Assembly: GCA_039707465.1 (NCBI GenBank)
Contig: CM077643.1
Coordinates: 40,850,105-40,914,104 of the forward strand
DNA length: 64,000 nucleotides
Direction: 5' to 3'
Source: Rhabdophis nuchalis
Lineage: Eukaryota > Chordata > Lepidosauria > Squamata > Natricidae
A program made the position numbers and the translations under genes. Below, in pieces: positions 1 through 12,400 of the stretch; positions within the stretch are counted from its first letter, which is position 1; each line of letters starts with the position of its first letter. The notes below the pieces were generated by a model. The model searched no databases, was not told where the DNA came from, and was given only the letters and a program-made list of their open reading frames with translations.

Positions 1-870
1 CAGCACCCAAAGTACAGTCAACTGACCACAGGTGTGGAACAGTGTCAGAACTTTGAATCTAGGTTGTAAATAGCTTGTAGGTAGGCCACGTAGAACTAAG
101 TGACCTGTTGTAAGTCAAGGACTGTGTCATATTTCCAGAAAACATGAGCAAGAAAAATACTTTTTTTCCTTGATATGATCAGATATTGCTATAATCATTT
201 TTATATGAATAGAACAGTTCACACTTTAAAGATACCTTTCACTTAAGTAAATAATTGTATAGGCAGTAGTAGTAAAATGTGTTTGCCCTTTACATACACA
301 ATCTTTCATTCCATTGAAGGAAAAATAATAATTGGGACTTCTTTGCAGATGTTATTTAAGATTAAACAGGAAGCTCAAAAGGCCTCCCATAATTTCTTCA
401 ACTGAATTGGTAAAAATGATCTATTTTCTTGAAGAAAACTAAGGAAAGTTTTTTTTAACCTATACATCCATTTAAGACTTTAAATGTTGCATGATGTATT
501 TCATTTACAAAGTTTATGTGCAGTGTGGGATATTGAACTCCAGTCTTCAGTTTAAAATTCATTATTCAGTAAACACTGGAGAAACTTTGAATATTGTGCC
601 AAATAAACCTGACTAGGAATACACTCACCATCTTTCTACTCAAAATTGGAGAAAGGCTGAAAAAGGTTTCAATGCTGAACTCCACATTTGGCACCTCCAT
701 TGAGAGGTTAAATTTTGATTAAAAGCGACTGTGCTTTTCAGAGTTTGCAATAGGAAATGTATGGTCAAGTTCAACATGCAGAAAAGTATAGCATTTCCTC
801 ATTGGGGGGGAATCAAAAAATTCTGCAAGGGTCTTGCTTCATAAAGAAGTGACACAAACTGTTTTTGCAG
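1..870. other. PRPF39 intron sequence, no gene
   Basis: AT-rich sequence upstream of the first recognisable PRPF39 exon. I see no coding exon. A short stretch near 70-125 (ending in a 'gtaagtcaaggact'-like motif) resembles a degenerate dispersed repeat also suggested near 4540-4800 and 29400-29620. Confidence 0.5.
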
Positions 871-982
871 CTGTGAAGAACCAGATGAGAAACGAATTCA
901 CAGTGATGATGTGTCTGGACAAGTAGCAGATGGAGATATGCAAGCAAATCAGGCAGCTTACAACTACAATGCCTGGTATCAG
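871..982 (+). CDS. PRPF39: PRPF39 penultimate coding exon
   Basis: 112 bp; one base completes the preceding codon and 37 codons follow. The translation is acidic (CEEPDEKRIHSDD...) and ends at NYNAWYQ directly before a GTGAGC donor. Confidence 0.88.
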
Positions 983-3900
983 GTGAGCATCATTTATCTG
1001 GAAGTTGTTGGACTAAATAATTAAATTCTACCTGTTTCCCTGCAACTGAAATTATTTAATTTTTTAAAATGTAGCACAGCTTGATACTTCAAGAGTGGGT
1101 CTGTATCTTAGTACAGGCTTTGCAATAAGTGGGTCCAATATGGGGGGGGGGGGGAACATGGGTTGATTCAGCAGAGGGTTTTTTAATCAGAACGGTCGTG
1201 GGGAGGGGGAGGGACGATGGGAGACAGAAACATCACCACCTGATGGAGGCGCGCGGCCGCTGGCTACAGGCGGTAGCGCGCCCCAGCCATCTGTTCTCCC
1301 CCTGCAATCTAGGAGGTCAAGGCACACAGAGCCGGGGCCCTAGGCTGATGCTATGTAACGCCAGGTCCATGGTCAACAAAGCCCCCCTCATTAATGACCT
1401 TGTGTCAGAGGGGGGAGCCGGACCTGCTGGGGATTACGGAGACCTGGTTGGGCCACGAGAGGGGGTTGCCTCTCGTGGAAATGTGCCCACCAGGTTACCA
1501 TGCATTTCATCAGCCACGGGCCCTAGGCAGGGGTGGAGGGGTGGCGGTCATTGTTAAGGAAAGTCTTGAGCCGAGAGAGACCACTGTGCCTCAGACTACC
1601 GGTTGTGAGTTCCTCTATGTGAGATGGGGCCTGGGGAGGCAGTTGGGCGTGCTGATTGTGTACCTGGCTCCCCGCTATGTATCAGAAGCCCTGCCCGAGC
1701 TCCTCGAGGTGGTCGCCGGAGTGGTGGTGGAGTCCCCCAGTCTTATAGTCTTGGGGGACTTCAACCTGCCATCGGCAGGTGAATCATCCGAGATAGCCCG
1801 AGAGTTCATGGCCTCCATGACAGCCATGGATCTGACCCAGGTAATTCAGGGCCCCACCCATGTAGGGGGACACACGCTGGATTTAATTTTTGTCTCTGAC
1901 CAGTGGATGAGGGATCTGGGTGTAGGGGATTTAGCCATCATACCTCTGTCATGGTCAGATCACTCACTTCTCCGACTCGACTTTCCCACCGCTACACCCC
2001 ACCGCGGGGAGGCGGAACCAGAATCTCCTAGATGGTTCCGCCCCAGGCGCCTAATGGAACCTGAAAGGTTCCAGACGGAGCTTGGGCCAATACCTGTGAC
2101 CTTGTCCTGCGCCCCGACGGAGGACCTAGTGGCCGCATGGAATACTTCGGCCGTTGGGGCCTTGGATCGGGTCGCACCCTTGCGGCCTCTCTTGCGGCGC
2201 CGAGTCACCCAGTCCCCTTGGTTTACTGAGGAGCTGAGGGAGATGAAACGCTGCAAGAGACGCCTAGAGAGTAGATGGAGATCCACACGGTCTGAATCTG
2301 ACCGAACACAGGTAAGAGCCCATTTGAAGACTTACCTTGTGGCGATAAGAGTGGCCAAACGTCATTACTGTGCCACTCTTATAGCATCCGCAGAGAACCG
2401 CCCTGCCGCCCTGTTTGGGGTGACCCGCTCCCTCCTTCAACAGAGGCCGCGGGAAGCCCCTCTACAGGGCAGAGCTGAGGAATTTGGAGAATATCTGCAG
2501 GATAAAATCGCTCAGATCCGGAACGAGATGGTCTCCATGGAAAGTACTCTAGAGGGAATTCCGGAGGCAGGTCTTGAGACTCCTTTTTGGGAGAAGTTTG
2601 ACTCTGTTACTTCCAACGATATGGACAGGTTACGTAGGCGACTGAGAGCCATCACATGTTTATTGGACCCGTGTCCCTCCTGGCTTGTACTGGCATCCAG
2701 GGAGGTCTCACGAGACTGGCTCCAAGAAGTAGTAAATGCTTCTTTGAGTGAGGGGTTCTTGCCCGCTGTCTTGAAAGAGGCGGTGGTGAGGCCCCTCCTC
2801 AAGAAGCTTTCCCTGGACCCAGGATTATTAGTCAATTATCGTCCTGTCTCCAACCTTCGCTTTCTGGCGAAGGTTGTAGAGAGTGTGGTGGCACAACAGT
2901 TTCCTCGTCACCTGGAGGAAATTGACTATCTAGACCCACGCCAGTCCGGCTTCCGGCCCGGTCACAGCACTGAGACAGCATTGGTCGCGTTGGTAGATGA
3001 TCTCTGGAGGGCCAAAGATGGGGGTTGTTCCTCCATCCTGGTCCTATTAGACCTCTCAGCGGCTTTCGATACCATCGACCATAGTATCCTATTGCATCGA
3101 CTGGAGGGGTTGGGGGTGAGGGACACCGTTTTACGGTGGTTCTCCTCCTACCTCCGATCGCTATTTGTGTTGGCAGGGGGGCAGAGGTCGACCTCGAGAC
3201 CCCTCACATGCGGGGTTCCTCAGGGGTCGGTCCTCTCACCACTCCTGTTCAACATATATATGAAACCGCTGGGTGAGATCATCCGTGGCTTTGGGGTGGA
3301 GTACCATCTGTACGCTGATGATACTCAGTTGTACATATCTACCCCAAACCACCCCAACGATGCTGTTGAAGTGATGTCCCGATGTTTGGAAGCCGTGCGG
3401 AGCTGGATGGGAAGGAAAAGACTCAGACTCAACCCGTCCAAGACCGAGTGGCTGTGGTTTCCGGCGCCCCAGTACAACCAGTTGATCCCATCACTGGCCA
3501 TAGGGGGTGAACTTCTAGCCCCCGTGGATCGGGCACACAACTTAGGCGTCCTCCTAGATACTCGGCTGTCTATGGAAGATCATGTGACGGCCGTGGCCAA
3601 GGGGGCATTCTGCCAGGTTCGCCTGGTACGCCAGTTGCGGCCCCTATTGGACCAGGACGCCCTTCGCACAGTCACTCATGCGCTCGTGACTTCCCGACTA
3701 GACTACTGTAATGCTCTCTACATGGGGCTCCCCTTGAGGTCCACCCGACGACTACAGCTAGTCCAGAATACGGCCGCGCGGGTAATTATGGGTACCTCCA
3801 GGTACTCCCATGTAACACCGCTCCTGCGCGAGCTGCACTGGCTACCTGTGGCCTTTCGGGTGCGCTTCAAGGTGTTGATTACCATCTTTAAAGCGCTCCA

Positions 3901-5027
3901 TGGCACGGGTCCTAGCTATCTGCGTGATCGTATCCTACCCCACACATCTCTTCGACCGATTCGCTCACACAGAGAGGGACTTCTCCAGGTGCCGTCCTCC
4001 TGGCAATGCCAACAGGCGGCTCCCAGGGAAAGGTCCTTCTCTGTGGCAGGCCCAACCCTCTGGAATGACCTACCCCCCGAGCTTAGATCTACTACGGACC
4101 TCTGCTCCTTCCGTCAACAATTAAAGACCCATCTTTTCCAGCAGGCCGGCCTGGCCTAACGTAATCTACCATACCAGCCTAGTTGTAAATATTACCTAAT
4201 CGGGTTTTTAGGTTATAAATTTAAACAAGATATTTTAATACAGGGTTAAACATTTAATTTAGTTTTATTATTTATAATTGTTATATATGTATATGCTTTT
4301 AAATTCTTGTACACCGCCCCGAGTCTCTTCGGAGAGAGGGGGCGGTCAATAAATCCAAATAAATAAATAAATAAATAATTGAGGGCTTCTAAATCCAGTC
4401 TGCAAGGATATGTATGACCAATAGATGGCAACAAAGAGGGTTTGTATCACATGACTGCCATCTATGATTCCCTGGAGACATACAGCCCAGTTGTAGTAAT
4501 CCTTGTTCGGCAATCATTCATTCAGCAGCCTTTTAAAGTAGCAACAATTCTGAATGAGGGGACTTGAAACCATTCCTTCTGGTTGCACTTTGGATACTTG
4601 ACAACTAGCATGCAGTTATCACGGCTGCAGCATCCTGAGGTCATGTGACTGTCATCTGCAGTCTCCACTGCCAGTTTCCAACAAACTCAATGGGGAAACT
4701 TACACCAGGTCACAAATGGTAGTCCTGGGATGCTGTGACTATACAATTCACATAACAATGTTACCTGGAACTGCCATCATATGACATCAGTTTTATTGAG
4801 TTGTCAACATCTTAAATTACCTTAAGAAAGAGCTATCTGTATATTATACCTTGAGAATTTTAGTTTTCAAGCTATTTTAATAATTGCTAGCTGCTTCATA
4901 CTGGGTAATATCGGAGTTTACAGCATTAACTATAGAGAGTATTAATTTTCTCTTATTTTTTCCCTTTTAGTACAATTACCCAAATGCATGGAATTATGGA
5001 CAATATTATCAATCAGCTTCAACCTGA
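871..5027 (+). CDS. PRPF39: PRPF39, last two coding exons (gene starts left of window)
   Basis: PRPF39 is a HAT-repeat pre-mRNA splicing factor, the vertebrate counterpart of yeast Prp39 of the U1 snRNP, and it acts in the nucleus. Only the C-terminal tail is here: exon 871-982, then exon 4971-5027 ending in TGA. The two exons join in frame to give an acidic stretch followed by a Tyr/Asn-rich tail (YNYNAWYQ, then YNYPNAWNYGQYYQSAST), which matches my memory of the PRPF39 C-terminus. Junctions are canonical (TTTTTGCAG before 871, GTGAGC at 983, CCCTTTTAG before 4971). The neighbouring order PRPF39-FKBP3-FANCM is the vertebrate order and supports the call. The 4-kb intron was enlarged by a LINE. 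No HAT repeats lie inside the window. Confidence 0.9.
1140..4378 (+). mobile_element. Near-full-length L2/CR1-like non-LTR retrotransposon
   Basis: A LINE inserted in the last PRPF39 intron in the sense direction. It opens with a G-rich, CpG-rich leader (from about 1140), carries a long endonuclease-reverse transcriptase frame, and ends with a short GC hairpin-like tail (CACCGCCCCGAGTC ... GGGGGCGGTCAATAAAT) plus an AAATA tail at 4354-4378. The same tail occurs at 14097-14275 (minus), 29810-29860, 34026-34090 and 40740-40825, so the family is well represented locally. The clade name rests on protein style: CR1/L2 group is likely, the exact family is unknown. I found no clear target-site duplication. 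Confidence 0.85.
1394..4159 (+). pseudogene. LINE ORF2: AP endonuclease plus reverse transcriptase (921 codons, N-terminal frameshift)
   Basis: Residues about 1-200 form an exonuclease-endonuclease-phosphatase domain with TETWL (15-19), GDFN (121-124) and SDH (188-190). Residues about 450-720 form a reverse transcriptase with an AFDTIDH motif, GVPQGSVLSP and the catalytic YADD (640-643). The tail (LRELHWLPV ... LKTHLF) is the conserved C-terminus of CR1/L2-like elements. The true start lies upstream: the frame at 1129-1557 carries the expected endonuclease N-terminus (an NARSMVN motif near 1355-1378) up to a run of six G at 1410-1415. There it must shift frame to join this ORF. One homopolymer indel is the only obvious lesion, so the copy is young or the indel is an assembly error. 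The product would reverse-transcribe and integrate LINE RNA in the nucleus. Confidence 0.85.
4379..4970. other. PRPF39 intron remainder, degenerate repeat
   Basis: No gene. About 4540-4800 resembles an old dispersed repeat (alternating 'catgtgac', 'gggatgctgtgac' phrases) that is also recognisable near 29400-29620. I cannot name the family. Confidence 0.4.
4971..5027 (+). CDS. PRPF39: PRPF39 terminal coding exon
   Basis: 57 bp: 18 codons (YNYPNAWNYGQYYQSAST) and TGA, following a polypyrimidine tract and TTTTAG acceptor. Confidence 0.9.
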   Translation, partial: YNYPNAWNYGQYYQSAST

Positions 5028-6368
5028 GCAGAACAATTTAACAACAAATGGAGTTTCACAATGTTTTCTTAAGGCTTTTCTTTTGTAAAAGAGAAAGAAA
5101 TAGGGATGTGAACAAACTGTCACGTGATTGTCTTTTTTGCATGTATGATGAGTTTTCACATTTTTCTTGTGACAAACTCATATTGGTATCTTGCTGTATT
5201 CAAATCTACTGAGCTATTAACTTTCTCAATAGTAAAATTATCAAATGATTATATGAAGTAGTGTTGATGATTCATTGGGAAAGTTAATTTGCAACAATTA
5301 ACATATATTAATACCAAAATTTACCCCAGCAATCTCTGACATTACCCAAGCCAGGAGATATTACTTTCCTTTTCTTCTGCAGCAAAATGTGCTTGAATAT
5401 TTTCAAAATCCCACATCCCTTTTCCTGCATCTGTTTTGAGTTTTTTTTAACCAGTTTACAATTGCAGCACCCAAAAGCTGTGAGCTTTTAGAAAAATGTT
5501 AACAGATGAGGATGCATAATGTATAGGGTATCTCTTTGAGTGACTAAAATGAAGTGTGTTACTAGAACCATGCTCTGTCTTAGGATGGATTTTGTATTGG
5601 AATTTTCATGTGTAAGTTTAGTTTTTTGTTTAAAATGCCTTTTTGTAATAAAATCAAATTGTGTAATTTTACTGAACAGTAGTTTTTCCTTAGGGGCCTG
5701 TTTATCAAATTTATTTTGGAACATAGCTTCTTTCTGATGGTTTCACCTGTACTGCTATTTAGTTCCAGGTTTCCTTTATACATTGATTTTGAAACTTTGC
5801 ATGTAGGGCAGTTGTATTACTATATGTTACAAAAGCCAAGTAGCATATTTGGTCCAAACATTCTTAATTGTATTCTTATATTAATCTGCTTTCAAAATAA
5901 GAACATCCTGGTTGAAATACAAGGTGTACATCTGACTGGATATGTATGCTCAAGTTGAATTTATCACCCCCTACTCCAAGCTATTCTGATATTGCCTGCA
6001 AGATTAAGACAACTGATTTAAACATGCAACCCACCATTCTTTGTGTAAGCAGATACACTAAAATAAATTAGTAAAATGTGGTAATTTGGGTTGGCGGGGA
6101 TAGAAAGTATAACCCAGCAAATCAGGAATCCTGATCTTAAAATGTCTTAAAGTGCTTAATAAATTGGAGTATTTTTTCCAAGTCCTTGCTACAAAACATC
6201 AGTCAAAGACATGTATAAACTAGTTTTTAGTAATACAGACATTGTACTGTAATTGCAATAAGAGTCTTGACTCCTCCATCTATCAGTTAAAAGGCCACAT
6301 TTGCATTTCCCTGAAATTGGAAGTACTGTGTCTTCACAAATATTCAAGACTGAAGAGGCGACAATACA
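5028..6368. other. Convergent 3' UTRs of PRPF39 (+) and FKBP3 (-)
   Basis: AT-rich sequence between two convergent stop codons. A plus-strand AATAAA lies at 5647-5652, with others near 6060 and 6150, as candidate PRPF39 poly(A) signals. A minus-strand signal (TTTATT on plus) lies at 5710-5715. If the FKBP3 signal is used, the two 3' UTRs may overlap or abut. Transcript ends cannot be fixed from sequence alone. Confidence 0.55.
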
Positions 6369-6423
6369 TCATTCAATATCTACCAGTTCAACTTCAAAGA
6401 AAAGTTTTGCATTGGGCGGAATC
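6369..6423 (-). CDS. FKBP3: FKBP3 exon 7 (terminal coding exon)
   Basis: 55 bp: one base completes the Lys codon started in exon 6, then 17 codons ([17 protein letters not shown]) and TGA at 6371-6369. The acceptor reads CTATTTCAG. The exon is 2.8 kb from exon 6 because an hAT foldback sits in the intron. Confidence 0.93.
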
Positions 6424-9400
6424 CTGAAATAGAAGTTAAGGAAATTCTTATATAGTAGATTGTGGTTGCAAATGTATCTATACTTAAAAGGTTGGTATAA
6501 TTTTTTCAAAGTTGCAAGTCATTATGATCCCCTTTTCAACCTTCAAACAAGCAAAGTCAACAGGGAAGCCAGATTCACTTAACAGCAGTTTGACTAACAA
6601 CTACAGTGATTCACTTAACTGCGGCAAGAAAAGTCGTAAAATGGGAAATGTTTCACTTAGCAACAGAAATTTGAGCTCAATTATCCAAAGCCAAGGACTA
6701 CCTGTAGTCATAAATGAAAAGTACCTAGACATTCTGGAAGCAATGCTCCTTAGAGAATGTAAGCATGGAATTGAAAATATGAAGTATTCTACAGGGTTTC
6801 TCCAAAAATACGACAGGGTCTTATTTTCTTTTGACCACCAAAATAAATACTTGGCTTTATTTTCGGGGAGGTCTTATTTTTGAGGTGCAGGAGGCGGCGA
6901 GCATGGTCACCTCATGGCTGCTGCTGTGTTGCAATATTTTTGGGGGCTTATTTTCAGATAAACAGGATAACCACCCACCAATGTCCATTTCCCCTTTTCT
7001 ACCTGTTAATCCTTAGATATTTCAATTTAAGAAGCCTCCTTCTCCCCCCCTCCAGTCAAATCATTACTGTAGACCAGTGATGGCGAACCTTTTTTGTGTT
7101 GCGTGCCAAAAGTACGTGAACACGCACACCTACACTCCCGCGTGCCAGTACCCATAATGCAATGCGTGGCCTGTGCACATGCACGGACCTCCTCCACAAA
7201 TTTTCCTCATGCTCTCGCGCATATCTATCACCCCCCCGCTTTTGGATCAATATTTGCCGGCACAAATGGCCTGCCTTTGCAGAGGCGGCAGCAGCTCCTC
7301 CTCCGGGCAGCCTCGCACTCTCGGCAGCGTCCATCCAGCCTCCCTTCCTGCCACCCCGTGCACCTGGGCAACCCTTCTTCCTGCAGTTATTATTGCTGCT
7401 GCTGCTGCTATTCTGGAGCCTCGCTACTCCCCCCCCCCCCTCAAGCAACTTCACTCCAAATTAGGCAGAGGGAGGGGGATGGTAAAGAAGAGGTGGTGGC
7501 CGTGCACACAAGGATCCCTAATCCTTCCTTTTCTCTCTCCAGCGTTCCTCCTGCGCAACTGCTGCCGGGTGAGGATAACTCTCTAAAAAGCTGCCTTGCC
7601 TCTTCTTCCCACTCCCGTGTGGGAGTCACCAAGAAAGGGGTCAGGAAGGTGGCAGCACTTGATTGCAGGTGCATTTGCAAGCTGCCTGAAGTTGAGCTTC
7701 TTTCCAGAAAATAGCCCCCCTCCTTGCTCTTATCTGGACCTGCATTGCCAGATGGCCGGCTCATCTTAAGGCAGCTTGCAAATGCACCTGCAGTCAAGCG
7801 CCGCCACCTTCCTGGCCCCTTTCTTGGCGATTCCCACTGGGGGGGGGGGAGGGCGGGGGAGAAGAGGCAAGGCAGCTTTTTAGAGAGTTATCCTCACCCG
7901 GCAGCAGCTGAGAGAGCCCTCCCATCTAGCCACCTCTCCTGCAATGGAACGGGAAGCTGCCTGAAGTTCAGCTGGCCATCTGGCGATGCAGGTCCAGAGA
8001 AAAGCAAGAAGGAGGGGGGGCTGCTTTCTGGAAAGAGGGGAGGGGGAACAAGAGCCATCGTTCCTTCACTGCTTCCCTCCCACTACTCCTTCCCCTAGCC
8101 ATGTTAGACTTGATTGCCCCCAACCACACTTCCTTACGCTGTTTGTTTTCATTTAGCTGCCACTTGAAGTCCAACACGGCTAGGGAAAGGAGCAGCGGGA
8201 GGGACAGCTGACCGCCCAGGCAGCAAATACTGCCTTGCTCTCTTGAGTGCCCAAGCTGGCCAGTCACTCTTGGCTTTCCCCCTGCCGCTACAGCTGCCCT
8301 TCTGGGGCAGCAGAGTTGCGCAGGAGGAACGCTGGAGAGAGACAAGGAAGGATTAGGAATCCTTGTGTGCACGACCACCACCTCTTCTTCACCATCCCCC
8401 TCCCTCTGCCTAATTTGGAGTGAAGTTGCTTGGGGGGGGGGGGGGGAGTAGCGAGGCTCCAGAATAGCAGCAGCAGCAGCAGCAATAATAACTGCAGGCG
8501 GAAAGGCTGCTCAGGCGCACGGGGCGGCAGGGAAGGAGGCAGATGCGACGGCCAGCTCCTCCTCCTGCCAGCCTCACAGGGCATGGGGTATCTGTGCCAT
8601 CCCACCCCCCCTGAATGCACGCTCTCCCCCCTTTCCTCACACATGCACCTGCAACCTCCCCTACTCACCACGCATTCACATGTGTCTCCTACCGACACCA
8701 GAGAACCCAAAATCAGCTGGCTGGCGGGAGGCACGTGGGCATGCGCAATGGATCTTAGCTGGGCGACTGATCGCGTGCCAGCAAAAAGGGTTCCGTGTGC
8801 CGCCTGTGGCACGCGTGCCATAGGTTCGCCATCACTGCTGTAGACAATTAAAAACGTAAGTCATGAAGGTCATTAAGTCAGGCAACAAGATAATGTCTAA
8901 TTAAATGAGACAGTGCCCCCCTCCTTTGTGCTTTGTACTGAGGATTATCATTGGAACTATGCCTTATTCTGTCCCACCTCCATACCTCCCCGCCCTCGAG
9001 TAGTCTTTCCAGTTCTTTGACAGGGATCTGTCAATGAAGACCCATCTCATTGATGTATCTGTCAATTAAGACAATATTATGGGCCACAATGGGGACTTCT
9101 GCAACACTGCAAAATTGTTGGGGAAAAATGTGCTCTCTTAATCTCTACTGTATATGAAAAATGGCTTTTGCAATCTACATAATGATAAATGTCAGCAGGA
9201 TACTTGGCATCAGGTTGTCCTTTCTTCCCATAAGCCCATTCCGACTCAATTTCCAAATTAGCCTTTTCTCCTTTGCTCATTGTTAATAAGGCTTCATCCC
9301 ACTGAAAAATAGAAAAGAAACGTATTCTGGTTAGTTTTAACAAAATCTGATTCTTTTTCATTCTCCACTACTGCTGAAGTATTTTTTGCTAAGATTTCTA

Positions 9401-12400
9401 CACAACACATGCTAGATATTATTTAGAAATAGTACAAGATACTTTCATCGGACCTACAAAAATCATATGAAAATTAAGTAGATTGGACTCAATTAATTGG
9501 ACCCAGAAACCACAATATCACAGAAGGTCATGAATACAGATTTACAAATCTGAAGATTACAGTCTTCTGTCTTGGTAGAGATGCAAAACTAGTAAACAAT
9601 CTTCCTACAACCCAAAACTAGATCTAAGGAAAGTATCAGAAGTGACATCTCCAATAGATGATATGCATCATGCATGTGATGATGTATGTATGACACAGCC
9701 CTCTCCCAAAACCTCTAATTTTGACAGTTGGACACTGGTCCAAGATCTGCAGGAAATAGATGGGAGACTTCCAATGGTGTTCTCTCTCATTCCTGGCAGG
9801 ATAGAAGAATCTAAAGGGCTCATGGAATCACATATACCGAATGCCGCCTCTTATTGAAAGAAACAGACAGATGGATGAACAGCTGCAGAACCAAAACTAT
9901 TTTCTAATAATGAAAGAGTATGAAAACCTGATACACTCAGTCACCCACATTAACACACTTACACCTCGAATCACTTTTCCAACACCAACTTTGAAGCTCA
10001 GTGGTTTAGGTGCTTTTTTTTTCTTTGAACCTGAAAGACAGATTTGGTTGCAAACTCAGATTAACGGAATGCTTACCAGATTCAAATCTTTAATAGAGTA
10101 TTTACATATTTCTCCTTTCTTTCTGGATACAAAATATACTGTAGGGAAGACCAGACTTGATTCCCAAGAATTCTAGTAAAGTCTAAAGCCTGCTGTAGAT
10201 TTTTAAGGCACCAGGCTAAAAATGAGGAAACTGAGTTCTAGTACTATTTTAGGCATGAAAGCCAACTGAGTGATTATGGACTACTCTTCCTCAGCCCAAC
10301 TCCCTTTACAGGGTTGCTGTGAAAATCGTAGGAGGAGAGAATATCAGGTGTGTTTGCCACCTTGAATTATATTTATAAAAATAATAAAAGTGGAATAAAA
10401 TATTTTTTTAACTTTTTCCATCTTTTTTCCAAGATGGGTTGAACAAATGCAAAATGTAGAGTGTTTACAGTCTTACTCGGCTCCAATTTATTGTTTGAGA
10501 CACTACAGCTCCATCACCCTGCCCTTCAATGAAAACCACTTGAATCTTTAAAAGCTTTGCAAACTCTTTTTTTTAAAGAGCTGTCTAAGCACTTACTTGA
10601 CTGTATATTACTGTCAAAAACGGTTCCATCTTGCAACTTGCCCGTATACCAGCAATGAACAATATCACCCTTTTTTGGAAAGTTGGTTTTATCCCCCTTT
10701 TTCAGAATTGACTTGGTATATTTTGGGGAAGTCTGCAATGAAAGTGGAAAGAAAGAAAACAGTAAAACTTCACCATTTCAAAAATACAGATGTTCAAAGT
10801 TCTATATAGTGTATCTTTAGAATGATATACAATCCACTATCCTTTTCATATACTCTCAGAGAAGCATACATTTAACAAAATTTTACAGGAATTCTGTCCC
10901 TCCTATGGGAGGAGCTATTTATTTGCAACAATATCTTTTTTAGCATCTTGATAAACTGCTAATTAATAGCTCAATTATAACATCACTATTGAACTGAAAA
11001 TTATTTCCAAATAGCTTTGTAGCTGGTCCCCAAAAGGATAAAACTAAGAAGTTTATCATTTTGCACATGCATATCCAGAAATGCCTTCTACAATAAACTT
11101 TATTCTTAAAAACATGTATGGCGGTTTGTGACATATGCCACTAAGCTTGATTATAAAAAATTTATTTTAAAAGAATTATGTGTTCAAGCTTGAGTTGAAC
11201 ATGTTGTTACATATATGGAAAATGCATCTGATTTCAGAAGTGAGAATCCAAAAGATCAAATGAGCATAATAGAATCACTACAAGCTCAAAATCAGACTAT
11301 CACAGAACTTAAATTTAAATAGCTATACAGTATTGACCTATTTTGCAGAATATGTTTTATAATTACAGCATTATTTTCAATAGACAAAAGAACTTACATA
11401 TCTCAACTACGATAGTTGTATTATTTAATGTCCTTTTTCATTTGAATATATTTTTTATTTACTCACCTAGCAAAAATTGAAAAACATTATTGAGGTACTT
11501 CCTAGCTTACCTCATCAACAACTTCCTCAGCTTTTGTCTTTTTGGGTTGGTTTTCATCGATCTTGATATTTTTTAGCTGTTCTGCCACTTGTTCAGTGCT
11601 CTCCGTGTCCTTAAAGCTCTGGGAAATATACAGTTTAGTGATCTACCTAAGGAAGTTATAATAATGCTATGAAGAGTATTTATTAATCAAATTTTATAGA
11701 TGCCCATTTCACAAAACATATTTTAGCTCGTGTACAACAATCAAACGAAGTATATAAAATCCAGATTAAAAAGTAAATATGATTAAAAACAATTATACAA
11801 CTCTAGACGAAGGGGATTAAGAAAGGGCATCTAGCTAATTAGTCATCTGAGCATACTGTATCTGTTCACCACAATGTGAAGTCACAGCTGCCAGTTCTTT
11901 AGCTGTTGTTCTTTGTAAACATCAAGTTCTTACCAAGAATGTAGGATGTTGGGATATATCATTGCAGTATATGCATGTAGCTAAGCAATATGGTCATTAG
12001 CAATTGACAGGTTTTTTGTCAATGTGCAGTTTGTATAAGTGTCACTGAAGTTTTTTTTTTAAATATCGCAGACAATGTGCCTATATTCACTTGTATCACC
12101 ATAGCCATTTGTTGGAACCTTTCAATGTCAATTTTCAGAAACTTTATATTATGTGGTTTTTGCCAATTCTGTTTTTTTATTCTAGCAGTCCCCAACTTCT
12201 CCTCTGCAGACAGCCGCCCGCAGCAGGGACTGGTACCGGGGTGTTGCGTGGGGGAGGGAGACCTCTGTTCTATTCTACTGTTCCCTGATGTATTATTATA
12301 ATATTGAATAATATGAATGTAATCCTGCTTATTATATTTTGAATGTTCAAGGCATTGCACTTACATTTTATTGGTGCAACCATAAAATCTTTCTCTAAAA

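Noticed and set aside
7094..8843. Several overlapping 100-200 codon frames
   Set aside because: They lie inside the hAT foldback, mirror each other on the two strands, and match no protein family I know.
10441..10570. Open minus-strand frame next to FKBP3 exon 4, considered as exon 5
   Set aside because: It does not encode the expected lysine-rich loop and VGVGKVIRG; the true exon is at 9963-10030 with matching phase.
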